DNA of 64,000 bases, taken from assembly GCA_002702065.1 (NCBI GenBank), contig NZXX01000001.1, positions 620,001 through 684,000 of the forward strand, read 5' to 3'. The stretch's first letter is position 1. Every line of letters starts with the position of its first letter. The DNA comes from Anaerolineaceae bacterium. GTDB lineage: Bacteria; Chloroflexota; Anaerolineae; Aggregatilineales; Phototrophicaceae. Below the pieces are notes generated by a model. The model had not been told where the DNA came from and searched no databases. It saw only the letters and a program-made list of their open reading frames with translations. Made by a program: the position numbers and the translations under genes. Positions 25,430 to 35,358 of the stretch are shown in pieces.

Positions 25430-27355
25430 TTATTCGACAATCTCAAAGGCTTCCACAGCCGGGATAAGCAGCGCATTATACAGATAGTCGCGTTCGGTTT
25501 CGGTGGTGGCGGTGACGCCGATCACGTAGGTACGGTCGCCCTCGAAAAAGGCAAAACTGGTGTACACGTCCTGATCGGGCCGTTCGACCTGATAGATGTT
25601 CCAGTCGCGCCCGTTGGCACGGATCGTGGCGGCACTCGGCGGCAGTTCATCATAGGCATAGAAGCCGCCCGTGATAATCTGCCGGACGTAGTCATCCAGC
25701 GTGATGGGGAAGCGGAAGGCGATCACCGGGATGGCGGTCGGCTCCATTTCCGGATAGGGCGAGAGCAGACCCGGCTCGATCTGATACCAGCCTTCCGGCA
25801 CGACGCTGCTGAAACCGAGGTCGTCACTGGTATAGGGCCGGTTGTTGATGGCGGTAATCTCTGCAACCGCGAACAGGGGCGGCGGCACGTTCTCGATGCA
25901 GCTTGAATCCGGCGCGGTCGTCGGATCATGGACAAATGCGGCCATCATGCCAATGGCGCAATTGGAGGCGGCAAAGGTGGCGTGGCCGATGCCGGGGAAC
26001 TCATACAGATAGCTGTTGCTCAGCGTTTCGGCGGTCAGGCGTGCCCAGCGTGGCGGGGTGATCGGGTCGTACTCGCCCACCGTGATGAGCGTCGGAATAT
26101 CGCTGACTACCGGTTCGTTCTCGATAGCGCCCGGTTGAAGGCCGCCCCACGCGTCGCACAGGGTGAAGGAGCTTTCGATCTGCGCCAGAAAAATTTCGGT
26201 CAGGGGTTCGGGCAGACCTTCGCTGCTTGCCATGGCGGCTTCATAGGTATCAAACGGTGTTTCTTCGTTGCAGCCGACAGCGGTGAACATCACCTCGTCG
26301 AAATAATCACCCTGAAACACCGTATACAACAGGTCATCGACGAAACCATCATACACCCCATCGGCAGCTTCGTAGATGTAGCGGGGCAGGTTGGCGATTT
26401 CGCCGGTCTGGTACATCAACCCGAACAAGCCACTGATGAGGGTGTCCCCGTTGATCAGGACATCGCGAGGCTGCCCGGTAAAATAGTCGAAGGTCGACAC
26501 CACTTCCGGCTGTTCGTTGACCTGCTGGACTGTATCGTAAAAGACGGTTTCAAGGTCCGGGTAAAGCTGGTCGCAGGCCGCATCTTTTGCGCAGCCTTCA
26601 AACAGGGTCGTGAAAGCCCGTTGTGCGTTGATCAGAAATTCGCTGTCCGGGTTGGCCTGAAGCGGCAGCACGGCATCCAGGATAACGCTGCGGACAACCT
26701 CCGGGTAGTCGCGCATCACGGTCAGGGCCAGGCGGGTGCCATACGACACGCCCAACAGGTCCGCCTGCTCGTAACCAAGAGCCGTCACAATATCGCGCAC
26801 GTCAGCCGCATTTTCGGCGGAGGTGTAGGCGCTCAGGTTGGCTCCGGCAGCAATCGCATCGTCGCGGCAGACCAGCAGGGTATCATTGGCAAGCTGCACC
26901 AGTTCGTCAAAGTCGAGGTCTTGCCCGAGCACGTCGTAGCTGAGGTCGGTATAGGCCGGGCAGTCGATGGCCTGGGACAAACCGACGCCGCGTTGGTCGA
27001 AAAAGATGACGTCGCGGTTTTGCAGAAATGGCTGGAACAACCCGGCCAGATATTCAACGGTGGACAGGGTTTGGCCGCCGGGACCACCATCGAGGTAGAT
27101 CAGCGGGGCGGTATCCGGTTCTGCGGTGTAGCTTCTGAAAATGGCCACCGCCAGTTGCAGTTCGTTGGTATCATCGGCCAGCGCGGGGTCGCGTGATTCT
27201 GGTACGGTGACGTAACCGCACTCGATCGTGAAACCGCCGGGCCGATTGAAGCCGCAGGGCGATGGTTCGAATGCAGGTGAATCCTGAGCAACCGCCAGAC
27301 TGGTGCCCAGCACAAAGGCGGACAGGATCACAACAAGACAGGTCAGTTTGCGCAT
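25430..27355 (-). CDS. Secreted alpha/beta hydrolase (TAP-like peptidase/esterase)
   Basis: A 641-residue protein with a signal peptide (LVVILSAFVLGTSLAVAQ). The alpha/beta-hydrolase fold has the oxyanion loop LDGGPGG near 88-94, the nucleophile Ser204 in GVSYGTR, the Asp in VGEYDPITPP and the His in FPGIGHATF. FFDQRGVGLS near 118 and a TAP-like C-terminal domain fit the S33/prolyl-aminopeptidase-like family of tripeptidyl hydrolases. After the catalytic His, about 150 extra residues form a further domain of unknown function. It is probably exported and hydrolyses short peptides or esters. The gene is monocistronic. Confidence 0.88.
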   Translation of the reverse strand: MRKLTCLVVILSAFVLGTSLAVAQDSPAFEPSPCGFNRPGGFTIECGYVTVPESRDPALADDTNELQLAVAIFRSYTAEPDTAPLIYLDGGPGGQTLSTVEYLAGLFQPFLQNRDVIFFDQRGVGLSQAIDCPAYTDLSYDVLGQDLDFDELVQLANDTLLVCRDDAIAAGANLSAYTSAENAADVRDIVTALGYEQADLLGVSYGTRLALTVMRDYPEVVRSVILDAVLPLQANPDSEFLINAQRAFTTLFEGCAKDAACDQLYPDLETVFYDTVQQVNEQPEVVSTFDYFTGQPRDVLINGDTLISGLFGLMYQTGEIANLPRYIYEAADGVYDGFVDDLLYTVFQGDYFDEVMFTAVGCNEETPFDTYEAAMASSEGLPEPLTEIFLAQIESSFTLCDAWGGLQPGAIENEPVVSDIPTLITVGEYDPITPPRWARLTAETLSNSYLYEFPGIGHATFAASNCAIGMMAAFVHDPTTAPDSSCIENVPPPLFAVAEITAINNRPYTSDDLGFSSVVPEGWYQIEPGLLSPYPEMEPTAIPVIAFRFPITLDDYVRQIITGGFYAYDELPPSAATIRANGRDWNIYQVERPDQDVYTSFAFFEGDRTYVIGVTATTETERDYLYNALLIPAVEAFEIVE

Positions 27356-27491
27356 AAAGGGGTTCCTTTTTGGGGTAATGTGCCCTCGTGCATTCTACCA
27401 TCGTTTGCTGCCGGAACTCGGTTGTTTTTAGGCAACATTAACTTGCGTTGGGTTACAATAAACAAGTGACGTTTGAACCGGAGGAATCTGT

Positions 27492-28601
27492 GTGGCTTTA
27501 GAGCGCGCTCGTATTCGTACGCGGCTGATTCTGCCGCCAAGGCGCAAGCGGCGGTTGGCCGTCATTATCCGCAAGGCGCGCGCGACCTGGCATGATACGG
27601 CTGCCCTGTGGCGTGAATTTCGGTCGCCGGTGCTGCTGTTTCTGCTGGTGACAGTGGGTGGCGGGTTTATTTATGGCGAGCTGTATTACCTGACCTACGG
27701 CGAATATTATGCGCTGGACGTGCGGCCTTACATCATGCTGCAACTCATGATTATGGAATCGCCCAGCGAAGTGCCGCCAGAATGGTACCTGATCCTGTTC
27801 TGGTATTTGCTGCCGCCGATGGGCGTGTTTATTCTTGGTCTGGGTGCAGCCGATTTTCTGCGTCTCTTTTTTAACCGAAACGAACGGCGCGATGCCTGGG
27901 GAGAAGCTGTGGCGTTGTCATTCCGCAATCATATTATTGTTTTCGGCGCGGGGCATGTCGGCCTGCGGGTGATCCGCGAACTGGTGGAAATGGGCTTCGA
28001 CGTGGTGGTGATTGATAATTCGCCCGACCCCGGCGTCGATGAAGAACTGGACCGCCTGAATGTGCCGCTGATTGTGGGTGATGGACGCGTGACCAGCACA
28101 TTGGAAAAAGCGCAGCTGCGGGCGGCCCAGGCGTTCGTCGCCTGTACCGGGAATGACCATGTGAATCTGGAAGTGATTATGAAAGCGCGTGACCTGCACC
28201 CGGACGTGCGCATCGTCCTGCGGACATGGGATACGCAGTTTGCCAACCAGATCGAACGGTTTATGAACGTGCAGTCCATCCTTAGCTCGTCGGATTTGTC
28301 TGCGCCAGCCTTTGCCGGGGCCGCTGTGGGCATTGATATTACCCAGACCCTGCGCGTCAACGGCATGGAATACAGCATGGTGCGGTTGAAAGTGGAGCCA
28401 GGGTCTTTCATGGATGGGCAGACCGTCGGCAAGCTGCAAACCGACAACGATATGGACATTGTATTATATGGACGTGGTGATGAAGTAGACGTGCAGCCGC
28501 CGCGTGAAATGGTCGTACACGCTGGCGACACGCTGGTGATCTTCGCCCGCCACGAACGTATCCTGAGTGTGATCGCCCGCAACCGGAGAGAAGGACGCTA
28601 G
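27492..28601 (+). CDS. RCK-domain ion-channel-like protein without a recognisable selectivity filter
   Basis: A 369-residue protein. A basic N-terminus leads to two membrane helices (about 45-68 and 98-125) and then a cytoplasmic RCK/TrkA-N domain with the Rossmann motif IIVFGAGHVGLRVI and acidic end of beta-2 (VVVIDNS), followed by a TrkA-C/RCK-C domain (VEPGSFMDGQTVGKLQ to the end). This is the layout of MthK-type K+ channels, but the pore loop between the helices lacks TVGYG or any T-x-G-x-G. GTG 27492 with GGAGG six to seven bases before it is the start. Its stop directly abuts the next gene (0 bases), so the pair is an operon. Confidence 0.8.
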   Translation: MALERARIRTRLILPPRRKRRLAVIIRKARATWHDTAALWREFRSPVLLFLLVTVGGGFIYGELYYLTYGEYYALDVRPYIMLQLMIMESPSEVPPEWYLILFWYLLPPMGVFILGLGAADFLRLFFNRNERRDAWGEAVALSFRNHIIVFGAGHVGLRVIRELVEMGFDVVVIDNSPDPGVDEELDRLNVPLIVGDGRVTSTLEKAQLRAAQAFVACTGNDHVNLEVIMKARDLHPDVRIVLRTWDTQFANQIERFMNVQSILSSSDLSAPAFAGAAVGIDITQTLRVNGMEYSMVRLKVEPGSFMDGQTVGKLQTDNDMDIVLYGRGDEVDVQPPREMVVHAGDTLVIFARHERILSVIARNRREGR

Positions 28602-29378
28602 ATGGCGCGATATGGTCGGTCTGCTGCCCCCATCATTGGCATTACCACAGGTGGACGGCGCGAAAAGACAATACATAGTATTCATTACGAGGAGCACTAT
28701 CACGTGCCGTCGCTGTATGTCGATGCGGTGCGGCGGGCCGGTGGTGTGCCGGTCATGCTGCCGCCCGGTGAGCCGAACTGGCAGGACTGGTTAACCGCCG
28801 TTGATGGTGTGATTATCTCTGGCGGGGCGGATGTCAACCCGGCAGCCTACGCCGGAAATACCGGGCACGCGCAGTTAACGGCCATCGACCCGGAGCGTGA
28901 TTCCAGCGAAATGGCGCTGGCCCGTTATGTGGTTGAGCAGAAGTGGAAGCCGGTTCTGTGTGTCTGCCGGGGGGTGCAGCTCCTGAATGTGACGCTGGGC
29001 GGAACCCTGTACGAGCATATCCCGGATGTGCGCGAACGTGACCTGCACCGCAATGAACAGGGAAGCTGGACGGTGCATCCGGTCGGCGTGGAACCTGATA
29101 GTCTGCTGGCGACCGTGATGGGCAGCACCGCCGTAGAGACGTATTCCGGCCATCATCAGGCGGTGCGGGACGTTGCTCCGGGTGTTCGGGTGGTGGCGAC
29201 TGCGCCGGATGGCATCGTCGAAGCGTTGGAAATCCCGGCGCATCCCTGGCTGCTGGCGGTTCAATGGCACCCGGAAGTCTCTGCGGCCAGTGACCCGACG
29301 CAGCAGCGGATATTTGACGCGCTGGTGCAGGTGGCTGCGAACCGTGTCGGCCCACCAGTGACACTGGCAGCGGATTGA
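28602..29378 (+). CDS. Class I glutamine amidotransferase-like hydrolase (PuuD/peptidase C26 family)
   Basis: A 258-residue enzyme of the gamma-glutamyl-gamma-aminobutyrate hydrolase family. Catalytic Cys122 lies in VLCVCRGVQLLNV, the His in AVQWHPEVS with the following Glu completes the triad, and ISGGADVNPAAY and EHYHVPSLYVDAV are typical family blocks. It probably cleaves a gamma-glutamyl amide such as gamma-glutamyl-GABA or a related conjugate; which one cannot be seen. It starts immediately after the channel-like gene, in the same operon. No other putrescine-degradation genes are nearby. Confidence 0.9.
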   Translation: MARYGRSAAPIIGITTGGRREKTIHSIHYEEHYHVPSLYVDAVRRAGGVPVMLPPGEPNWQDWLTAVDGVIISGGADVNPAAYAGNTGHAQLTAIDPERDSSEMALARYVVEQKWKPVLCVCRGVQLLNVTLGGTLYEHIPDVRERDLHRNEQGSWTVHPVGVEPDSLLATVMGSTAVETYSGHHQAVRDVAPGVRVVATAPDGIVEALEIPAHPWLLAVQWHPEVSAASDPTQQRIFDALVQVAANRVGPPVTLAAD

Positions 29379-29517
29379 ACCCCGGTATCGCAGTTTGGGA
29401 AAACAATAAGAGGGCGCGCTGGCCCTCCTTGACGACTGTCACCGATCTGTATATCGGCGCAGGACGGGCACACGGACCCGTCCTTTGTACTACGATTGGG
29501 TTTATAAGTCCGGCAGC

Positions 29518-32500
29518 TTACCGCTTCCGGCGCGGGAACCGACTGAGCACGGTGGCAGATTCCGGCATCGGGATGCGGTCGCCGATGGTGACTTCGGTCA
29601 AGGCTTTCCCCTGTCGCGCATTGGCAGACCCGGCGAAAACGGCGATTTTGGTATCCGCCTGGGCAAAATCCTGTTTGATGTAAGCCTGTCCAAGCTGGTA
29701 ACCGTCGCTGTCGATGCTGCAACTGGTCACCACGCCCACGACACGCCCCCGTTCATCAATGATCGGGTCGCCCTGATGCGGCGGGCGGGCGCGCTGGTTA
29801 TCCAGCCTGAAGCGCACAATCTCCGAATCACGTTTGATTTCATGCTCGATATAAGCGGCCTTGCCCACAAAGAAGGGTTTGAACAGCCGGACATAGTTGC
29901 TGAAGCCTGCGTCCGCCGGGTTCAGGTTAAGCGGCCCGGCCAGTTCGTGCCCGTACAGCGGCAGACCGGCCTCGATGCGCAGGCTGTCGCGGGCAGCCAG
30001 CCCACACGGGGTCACACCCTCAGCAATCAGATCACGCACGAGATCGGCGGCTTTGTCCGGGTGGACGAACAGCTCATACGCGACGCGTTCGCCGGTATAG
30101 CCGGTGCGCGACACGATCAGATCGTAACCGCCCAGCGTGACCTGTGCGACATTGGCCCAGGTCAGGCCGTTGATTTTTTTCTTGTCCGCGTCGCTGCCCT
30201 CCATCGCCAGCAGCACATCCTTGCTTTTGGGACCCTGCAAGGCAATATCCACGCGCTGGTCGGCACCGGATGACGCATCGCGCAGGTCGCGCAGGACAAA
30301 CTGGTCGCTGCTTTCCAGCTTCTGGCCGGGATGCGCCGGGTTGATCTGCACGGTGCCATCCTTGACGGCATTCAGCCACGCCCAGTTTTTGTCGTTGTTC
30401 GATGCGTTGACCACCACCAGAAAATGCTCGTCGGCCAGCCGGTAGATCATCAGGTCATCCAGCGGGATGCCATGAACGTCCAGCAGGTAGGTGTAATGCG
30501 AATCGCCCACCGCCAGCTTGCTGACATCGTTGGTGGTCACGGTATCGAGGAAATGCTGCGCCCCCGGCCCCTTTACATCAAACACGCCCATGTGTGCCAC
30601 GTCGAAAACACCGGCAGCGGTGCGCACCGCCTGATGTTCCTCGCGTACGGAGGAGTACCATACCGGCATGTCGTACCCGGCAAATTCGACCGTTTTGGCG
30701 CCCAGTTCCTGATGCAGGCTGTGCAGCGGTGTTTGCAGCAGGTCGTCCGATTCAGTCTCCTGCCAGTCGAATTCAGGCAGGGGGCCGGGCTGCGGGCCAT
30801 CGTAGTCCGGGTTGTTGAGGCCAATGAAATAGGCTTTATCGGCGTAAGCATCCGACCAGTCGGATTTGGTGTCGACCTTGAATTGGCTGGTATCTGCCGC
30901 GCCGGTGTGGCGAACAGCGACCGGGCCGGGCACTTTGGCGTAAGGGTCCGCCGCATCGAACAGCGTGTAGCCATCGGACAGGGACCGCAGCCACGTCGCA
31001 ACCCGATTGGCATTTTGCTCGACATGCAGTTTATAGCCGCCGCTTGTCGCTTCGACGATCACGCGGGACATGGCCGGGCCATTTGCGCCCCAGACCCACG
31101 CGGGCTGCTGCTGACCGGGTTGCAGCGCATAGACGTTGCTGGTCAGGGCGGTGTTCAGGAACGCGGCGCCTTCATCGCCGGTGACTTCCAGCGTTTGCCA
31201 ACCGGATTTGCCATTCTCCGCTTCCAGATAGCTGAAGTGCGGGTAATCATCTGCCGCCGCATCTGTGTCGATGCCGACACTGGCCGCGAGGTTGCGCACG
31301 CGGACCCTGGCATTTTGCAGTACATCAAAGTCAATTTTGGCGCGTGGCTGGGGTCGCAGCCGTCCGCTGTAGCTGAACGGCACACAGGCTTTCAGGATGG
31401 TGGCGATAATATCCGCCAGTTCGTCAATTTCGGCGTCGCCAAAACCACGCTGCGTGATCCAGGGTGCGCCAATGCGAATGCCCGATGGACGCAGGGCGCT
31501 GGTATCACCAGGGATCGTCTGGCGGTTCAGGACAATACCAGCCAGATCAAGGATACGCGCCGCCATATCCCCGCTCAATGGGGTGCCATCCGGGCCGACA
31601 ATCGACTTGCAATCAACCAGCAGCAGGTGGGTATCGGTGCCACCATGCGGCAGCCGCAAACCATGTTCGGTCAGGCGTTGCGCCAGCCGGGCCGCGTTGC
31701 GGATCGTCTGCTGCTGAAGCTGGCGGAACTGATCGGTGCTGGCCAGACGCATGGCAACACCCAGTGCCACGATGGCATTCACGTGCGGTCCGCCCTGTTC
31801 GCCGGGGAACACCGCACGGTCAATTTTGGCTTGCAGGTCCTTGCGATGGGTAATGACGACGGCGCCGCGTGGGCCACCCAGCGTCTTGTGGCTGGTGAAG
31901 GTGACGACATCCGCGATGCCTACCGGGTTGGGGTATTCACCCGCAATGACCAGCCCCGCAACGTGGGCAATATCGGCCATCAGGTAAGCGCCTACTTCGT
32001 CGGCGATCTCGCGGAACTTCTGGAAGTCCGGCGCAAACGGGTAGCTGCTGTAGCCAACGATGATCATTTTGGGCTTGTGTTCGATGGCCTGGGCGCGGAT
32101 GGCGTCGTAATCCAGGCGTTCCGTCTGCGGGTCGATGCCATAGCTGACAATGTTATAGTTAATACCACTGCGGTTGACCGGGCTGCCGTGCGTCAGGTGC
32201 CCGCCCATAATCAGGTCCATCCCCATAACCGTGTCGCCAACGTTGAGCAGGGCCGTATAGACCGCATTGTTGGCAGGCGCGCCGGAAAGCGGCTGCACGT
32301 TCACGAACAGATCATCCGGCCCATAGCCATTATTGGCGAACAGCTCAGCAGTACGCCGCCGGGTGAGCGCCTCGGCAATGTTGGCGTATTCGGTACCTTT
32401 ATAGTAGCGATTGTCCGCCTGACGCCGGTACTCTGGCAGCCGCGCATCGTAATCCAGGATTTCCGACTGGCTCATCAACCGGGTTTCTTCGAGGGGGTAA

Positions 32501-32679
32501 CCTTCTGCATAGATATTATGAAAGGCAGAACCGAGCGCCTCGCGCACCGCAGCAGGTACCGTACTCTCTGACGGAATCAGGATCAGATAGCGGGCTTGCC
32601 GGGCCGTTTCGTGCCGGATCAGTTCGGCAATATCCGGGTCCAGTTCGGCAAGATCGCCGCGAAAAAGATAGTCGGGCAT
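29518..32679 (-). CDS. Serine hydroxymethyltransferase fused to glycine cleavage T protein
   Basis: A 1053-residue fusion. Residues ~1-440 are [35 protein letters not shown], the PLP lysine (about 265) in [14 protein letters not shown], and FPGEQGGPH. Residues ~650-1045 are a full aminomethyltransferase: [54 protein letters not shown]. The ~200-residue linker contains a region (494-570) resembling the N-terminal part of GcvT. Together it should make 5,10-methylene-THF from GcvH-bound aminomethyl and pass it with glycine to serine. It completes the gcv operon at 21.8-25.1 kb. ATG 32679 follows AGAGGAT; another ATG 15 bases upstream lacks a ribosome site. Confidence 0.95.
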   Translation of the reverse strand: MPDYLFRGDLAELDPDIAELIRHETARQARYLILIPSESTVPAAVREALGSAFHNIYAEGYPLEETRLMSQSEILDYDARLPEYRRQADNRYYKGTEYANIAEALTRRRTAELFANNGYGPDDLFVNVQPLSGAPANNAVYTALLNVGDTVMGMDLIMGGHLTHGSPVNRSGINYNIVSYGIDPQTERLDYDAIRAQAIEHKPKMIIVGYSSYPFAPDFQKFREIADEVGAYLMADIAHVAGLVIAGEYPNPVGIADVVTFTSHKTLGGPRGAVVITHRKDLQAKIDRAVFPGEQGGPHVNAIVALGVAMRLASTDQFRQLQQQTIRNAARLAQRLTEHGLRLPHGGTDTHLLLVDCKSIVGPDGTPLSGDMAARILDLAGIVLNRQTIPGDTSALRPSGIRIGAPWITQRGFGDAEIDELADIIATILKACVPFSYSGRLRPQPRAKIDFDVLQNARVRVRNLAASVGIDTDAAADDYPHFSYLEAENGKSGWQTLEVTGDEGAAFLNTALTSNVYALQPGQQQPAWVWGANGPAMSRVIVEATSGGYKLHVEQNANRVATWLRSLSDGYTLFDAADPYAKVPGPVAVRHTGAADTSQFKVDTKSDWSDAYADKAYFIGLNNPDYDGPQPGPLPEFDWQETESDDLLQTPLHSLHQELGAKTVEFAGYDMPVWYSSVREEHQAVRTAAGVFDVAHMGVFDVKGPGAQHFLDTVTTNDVSKLAVGDSHYTYLLDVHGIPLDDLMIYRLADEHFLVVVNASNNDKNWAWLNAVKDGTVQINPAHPGQKLESSDQFVLRDLRDASSGADQRVDIALQGPKSKDVLLAMEGSDADKKKINGLTWANVAQVTLGGYDLIVSRTGYTGERVAYELFVHPDKAADLVRDLIAEGVTPCGLAARDSLRIEAGLPLYGHELAGPLNLNPADAGFSNYVRLFKPFFVGKAAYIEHEIKRDSEIVRFRLDNQRARPPHQGDPIIDERGRVVGVVTSCSIDSDGYQLGQAYIKQDFAQADTKIAVFAGSANARQGKALTEVTIGDRIPMPESATVLSRFPRRKR

Positions 32680-32960
32680 GGCGCATCCTCTCATTGGCTA
32701 TCGCAAGGTCCTCACAGGGCGTCATTTTATCACGCAGGCCGAATAGGGTCTATGTGGTGGTTAATGTTTGAACAAAGTTTGAGCATCGTCAGTTTTAATA
32801 ACACGTGACGTAGTACTTCCGTCCCGGTACTGCCATACCATAGGACTTAGGGACTATCCGGGCCCCTTGCTTTCCGAACAATGTAAATGTATTGTCTTAT
32901 CGATGCTAAATGAATTCTAACGCAATGTTAAATCAATGGATTAGTTGAGAGAGGGGAATC
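32680..32960. other. Intergenic regulatory region, SHMT-GcvT / dockerin genes
   Basis: A 281-base gap between divergently transcribed genes. No ORF is supported. It contains GGGACTATCCGGGCCCC (32850-32866), a CTTTCCGAACAATG segment that resembles one in the gcv-downstream region, and an AT-rich stretch (32881-32945). GAGAGAGGGG eight bases before 32961 is a strong ribosome site for the dockerin gene. No riboswitch class was recognised on either strand. Confidence 0.5.
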
Positions 32961-35282
32961 ATGGCGAATCTAAAGTTAAGATTTGCACAGCAAGGGACAG
33001 CAATATTAATGCTGTTAACGCTGCTGATCCTCAGTGTGGCAATGGTTGCGCCAGCAGCTGCGCAAAGCAATGAAGGCTTTGGCGTTGGCAGTGGCCATGG
33101 GGCAGAAGTCGGTATTAATCTGCCCGTGTTGGAACAGGTTCGGGCTGATGTGGCCGCCGGTGTTTATGACCGGGCTTGTAGCGCCGAAGAACACGACCCG
33201 ACCAAATGGCACTCCCTCGTTAATGTAGAGGCCCGATGCCATTACGATCATCATCACGGTGATGATCCGCATTATGTAAATGACATCTTTGGTCAGCCAG
33301 GTGCATGGTTCCAGAGTTCTGGGCAATCCATCTCCTATCCGTGGCAGACCTTCCCGGCGCAGGACCGCTTTGAATCGAACGCGGCATACCTGGGGACGGG
33401 CAAGATGGAGAACGAGGCCAAGCACGAAGGCTACCAGTGGGTGGTCCGGCGTGATCAGCCGTGCAATACCGACAGCGGCCAGTACTGCGTCAAGGATTTC
33501 CGCGTGCAGTTTCATGGCATGATGGTCGGTATGGGTGCCGCGACCCGCTGGCATTCGATGTCGGCTGAGGTCCGGGTATGCCGTAACGTGAATGATGCTT
33601 CCTCATGTGGCATTATCCGTACCGGTGGCTGGATGGATCATGGGCGTCTGTTCACCGTTGACGCTGCTGCTGTGGGGAACCGGGCGCTGTGTGCATTTGA
33701 TGCGCAGAATACAGGCCAGTTCCGTCAAGTATCCCTGCCAGTGGACAACCAGTACTACCCATTCCAGTCCAACAGTAACCCGCTGGATGAAGAACGCTGC
33801 CATCCGATCCTGACACCTCAGATGATCGCCAATGGCCCCCGTACCGGCAGCTTTGGGGATGGCCCGAAAGCAGAATGGTGGGTACACGGCGCGAGCGACT
33901 TCCGCTTCCAGCTTTCTGTCGGCGACCCGCTGGGCAACGTCTATGAAACAGCACCGGGCAGTGGTCAGTTGCAGAACGACCTGTTCTGTAACGCGGAAGA
34001 CCCAACCTGTATGTGGACACAGTCCATTGTCACCATGCGCCTGCAATACCTGGTGCCGATCGCTAACTACTGGGTGCAGGGTCATACCAATGGGACCAAC
34101 GTGACACTGGGTCTCGAAGATGGCCGCTACATCAACCGCTTCGGTGGCATCAATGAAAACTGCTCGGCACCCGGACTGGACTGCATTCCGATCGAATACA
34201 ACAATCTGCAAACGAATGTTGCTCCGGGCGCAGGTCAGGCTGGTTTCTCGCACACGCCCTGCGAAAACTGCGAGAAAGTGAACCATAACGTGTCGCCGTC
34301 CGACGAACAGTGGATCACCTGGTTCTACAAGAAATTCCAGGGTTACACGCCGCCGGTTGAACCGCCAGCGCAGCCCGATGATCCCGAAGGCCCGGCCATT
34401 TTCTTCGCGGTGAACAGTGGTGACGCCAGCCAGATGAGCGTGAATCTGCGGCTGATCGATGTGGCGAATGTCTACGGTGTACAGGCGGAATGCCAGGTCA
34501 ACCCGACAGTTTTGCAGGGTGCTGGTCTGACGACAGATGGTGCCTTCACCGAGGCGAACAGCTTCATTCTGGACGATGGGTTCCAGGCAGATGGGTCGTG
34601 GCGCGTTGCAGCGACACACCTCAAACCGAACCCGGCGATCAGTGGTGATGCACTGGCCTTCACCCTGAACTACACGGTGGCCCAGACCGGTGATGGTGAG
34701 CTTGCATGTTCGGCGCTGGCCGTTGATGAGAACGGTAAGCAGATCGAGCTGGAAGTGGTCAACGGTAGCGCCATCATTCTGCCGCCATCGAATCAGGAAC
34801 CGACCGACCCGATCGAGGAACCGCCTGTGATCGTGGAAACCGGCAGCATCAATGGTCTGGTTGCTTACCAGAACCGCCCGGACAACAGCGGCATCATCGT
34901 GAAACTGCTCGGTATCGGCGACTCGACCCTGAGCGAAGTAACGACCGCAGCCGATGGCAGCTACAGCTTCCCAGACCTGCCTACGGGCCAGTACCGGGTG
35001 CAGTTGATGGCACCGCAGCACATCGACGCGATCAAGGACATCACGATTGAATCAGCCGACGCGATTGTGCAGCTTGAAGACCTGCTGCGTGCCGGTGATG
35101 TGGACGACAGCGGCCTGATCGACATGGTCGATGTGACCCTGGTCGGTGCCAACTTCGGGCTGGAAGCGATTGAGGAAATCGGCAACGTCGATCTCAATGA
35201 CGACGGGACGATCAACGTCAGTGACCTGTCACTGGTGGGCGGTAACCTCGATCTCGCAGCACCAGCCACCAGTAATCCGTAG
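32961..35282 (+). CDS. Secreted multidomain protein: novel Cys/His-rich domain, cohesin-like domain, dockerin
   Basis: A 773-residue exported protein. The signal peptide ends near residue 35 (VAPAAAQ). Residues ~36-460 are an unrecognised domain rich in Cys pairs and His (RCHYDHHHGDDPHYVNDIFG near 90), with ~14 cysteines. Residues ~475-612 look like a cohesin fold. Residues 628-710 are a carboxypeptidase-regulatory/SdrB-like domain (GSINGLVAYQNRPDNSGI). Residues 711-762 are a type I dockerin with two EF-hand-like calcium loops, DVDDSGLIDMVD and DLNDDGTINVSD. Cohesin and dockerin in one protein make it a possible adaptor. It is first of a three-gene set with 76 and 11 bases between genes. Confidence 0.85.
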   Translation: MANLKLRFAQQGTAILMLLTLLILSVAMVAPAAAQSNEGFGVGSGHGAEVGINLPVLEQVRADVAAGVYDRACSAEEHDPTKWHSLVNVEARCHYDHHHGDDPHYVNDIFGQPGAWFQSSGQSISYPWQTFPAQDRFESNAAYLGTGKMENEAKHEGYQWVVRRDQPCNTDSGQYCVKDFRVQFHGMMVGMGAATRWHSMSAEVRVCRNVNDASSCGIIRTGGWMDHGRLFTVDAAAVGNRALCAFDAQNTGQFRQVSLPVDNQYYPFQSNSNPLDEERCHPILTPQMIANGPRTGSFGDGPKAEWWVHGASDFRFQLSVGDPLGNVYETAPGSGQLQNDLFCNAEDPTCMWTQSIVTMRLQYLVPIANYWVQGHTNGTNVTLGLEDGRYINRFGGINENCSAPGLDCIPIEYNNLQTNVAPGAGQAGFSHTPCENCEKVNHNVSPSDEQWITWFYKKFQGYTPPVEPPAQPDDPEGPAIFFAVNSGDASQMSVNLRLIDVANVYGVQAECQVNPTVLQGAGLTTDGAFTEANSFILDDGFQADGSWRVAATHLKPNPAISGDALAFTLNYTVAQTGDGELACSALAVDENGKQIELEVVNGSAIILPPSNQEPTDPIEEPPVIVETGSINGLVAYQNRPDNSGIIVKLLGIGDSTLSEVTTAADGSYSFPDLPTGQYRVQLMAPQHIDAIKDITIESADAIVQLEDLLRAGDVDDSGLIDMVDVTLVGANFGLEAIEEIGNVDLNDDGTINVSDLSLVGGNLDLAAPATSNP

Positions 35283-35302
35283 TTTTTAAGCCAGACAAAT
35301 TG

Positions 35303-35331
35303 GGGCCTGTATCCAGACCGGGTGCAGGCCC
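35303..35331 (+). other. Intercistronic hairpin before the cohesin gene
   Basis: The arms GGGCCTG (35303-35309) and CAGGCCC (35325-35331) are exact complements. There is no U-run, so it is not an intrinsic terminator. It sits between the first two genes of the extracellular-protein set and might set their relative expression through mRNA stability. Confidence 0.4.
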
Positions 35332-35358
35332 TGCCCACAGGAGGCAAGAGGAAAACAC

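Noticed and set aside
30331..32571. A 746-residue open frame on the plus strand inside the SHMT-GcvT gene
   Set aside because: It is the complement of the strongly conserved SHMT and GcvT motifs; a long antisense frame is a by-product of GC-rich codon use.
33603..35021. A 472-residue open frame on the minus strand inside the dockerin gene
   Set aside because: The plus-strand protein has a signal peptide, a dockerin and a good ribosome site; the antisense product has none.
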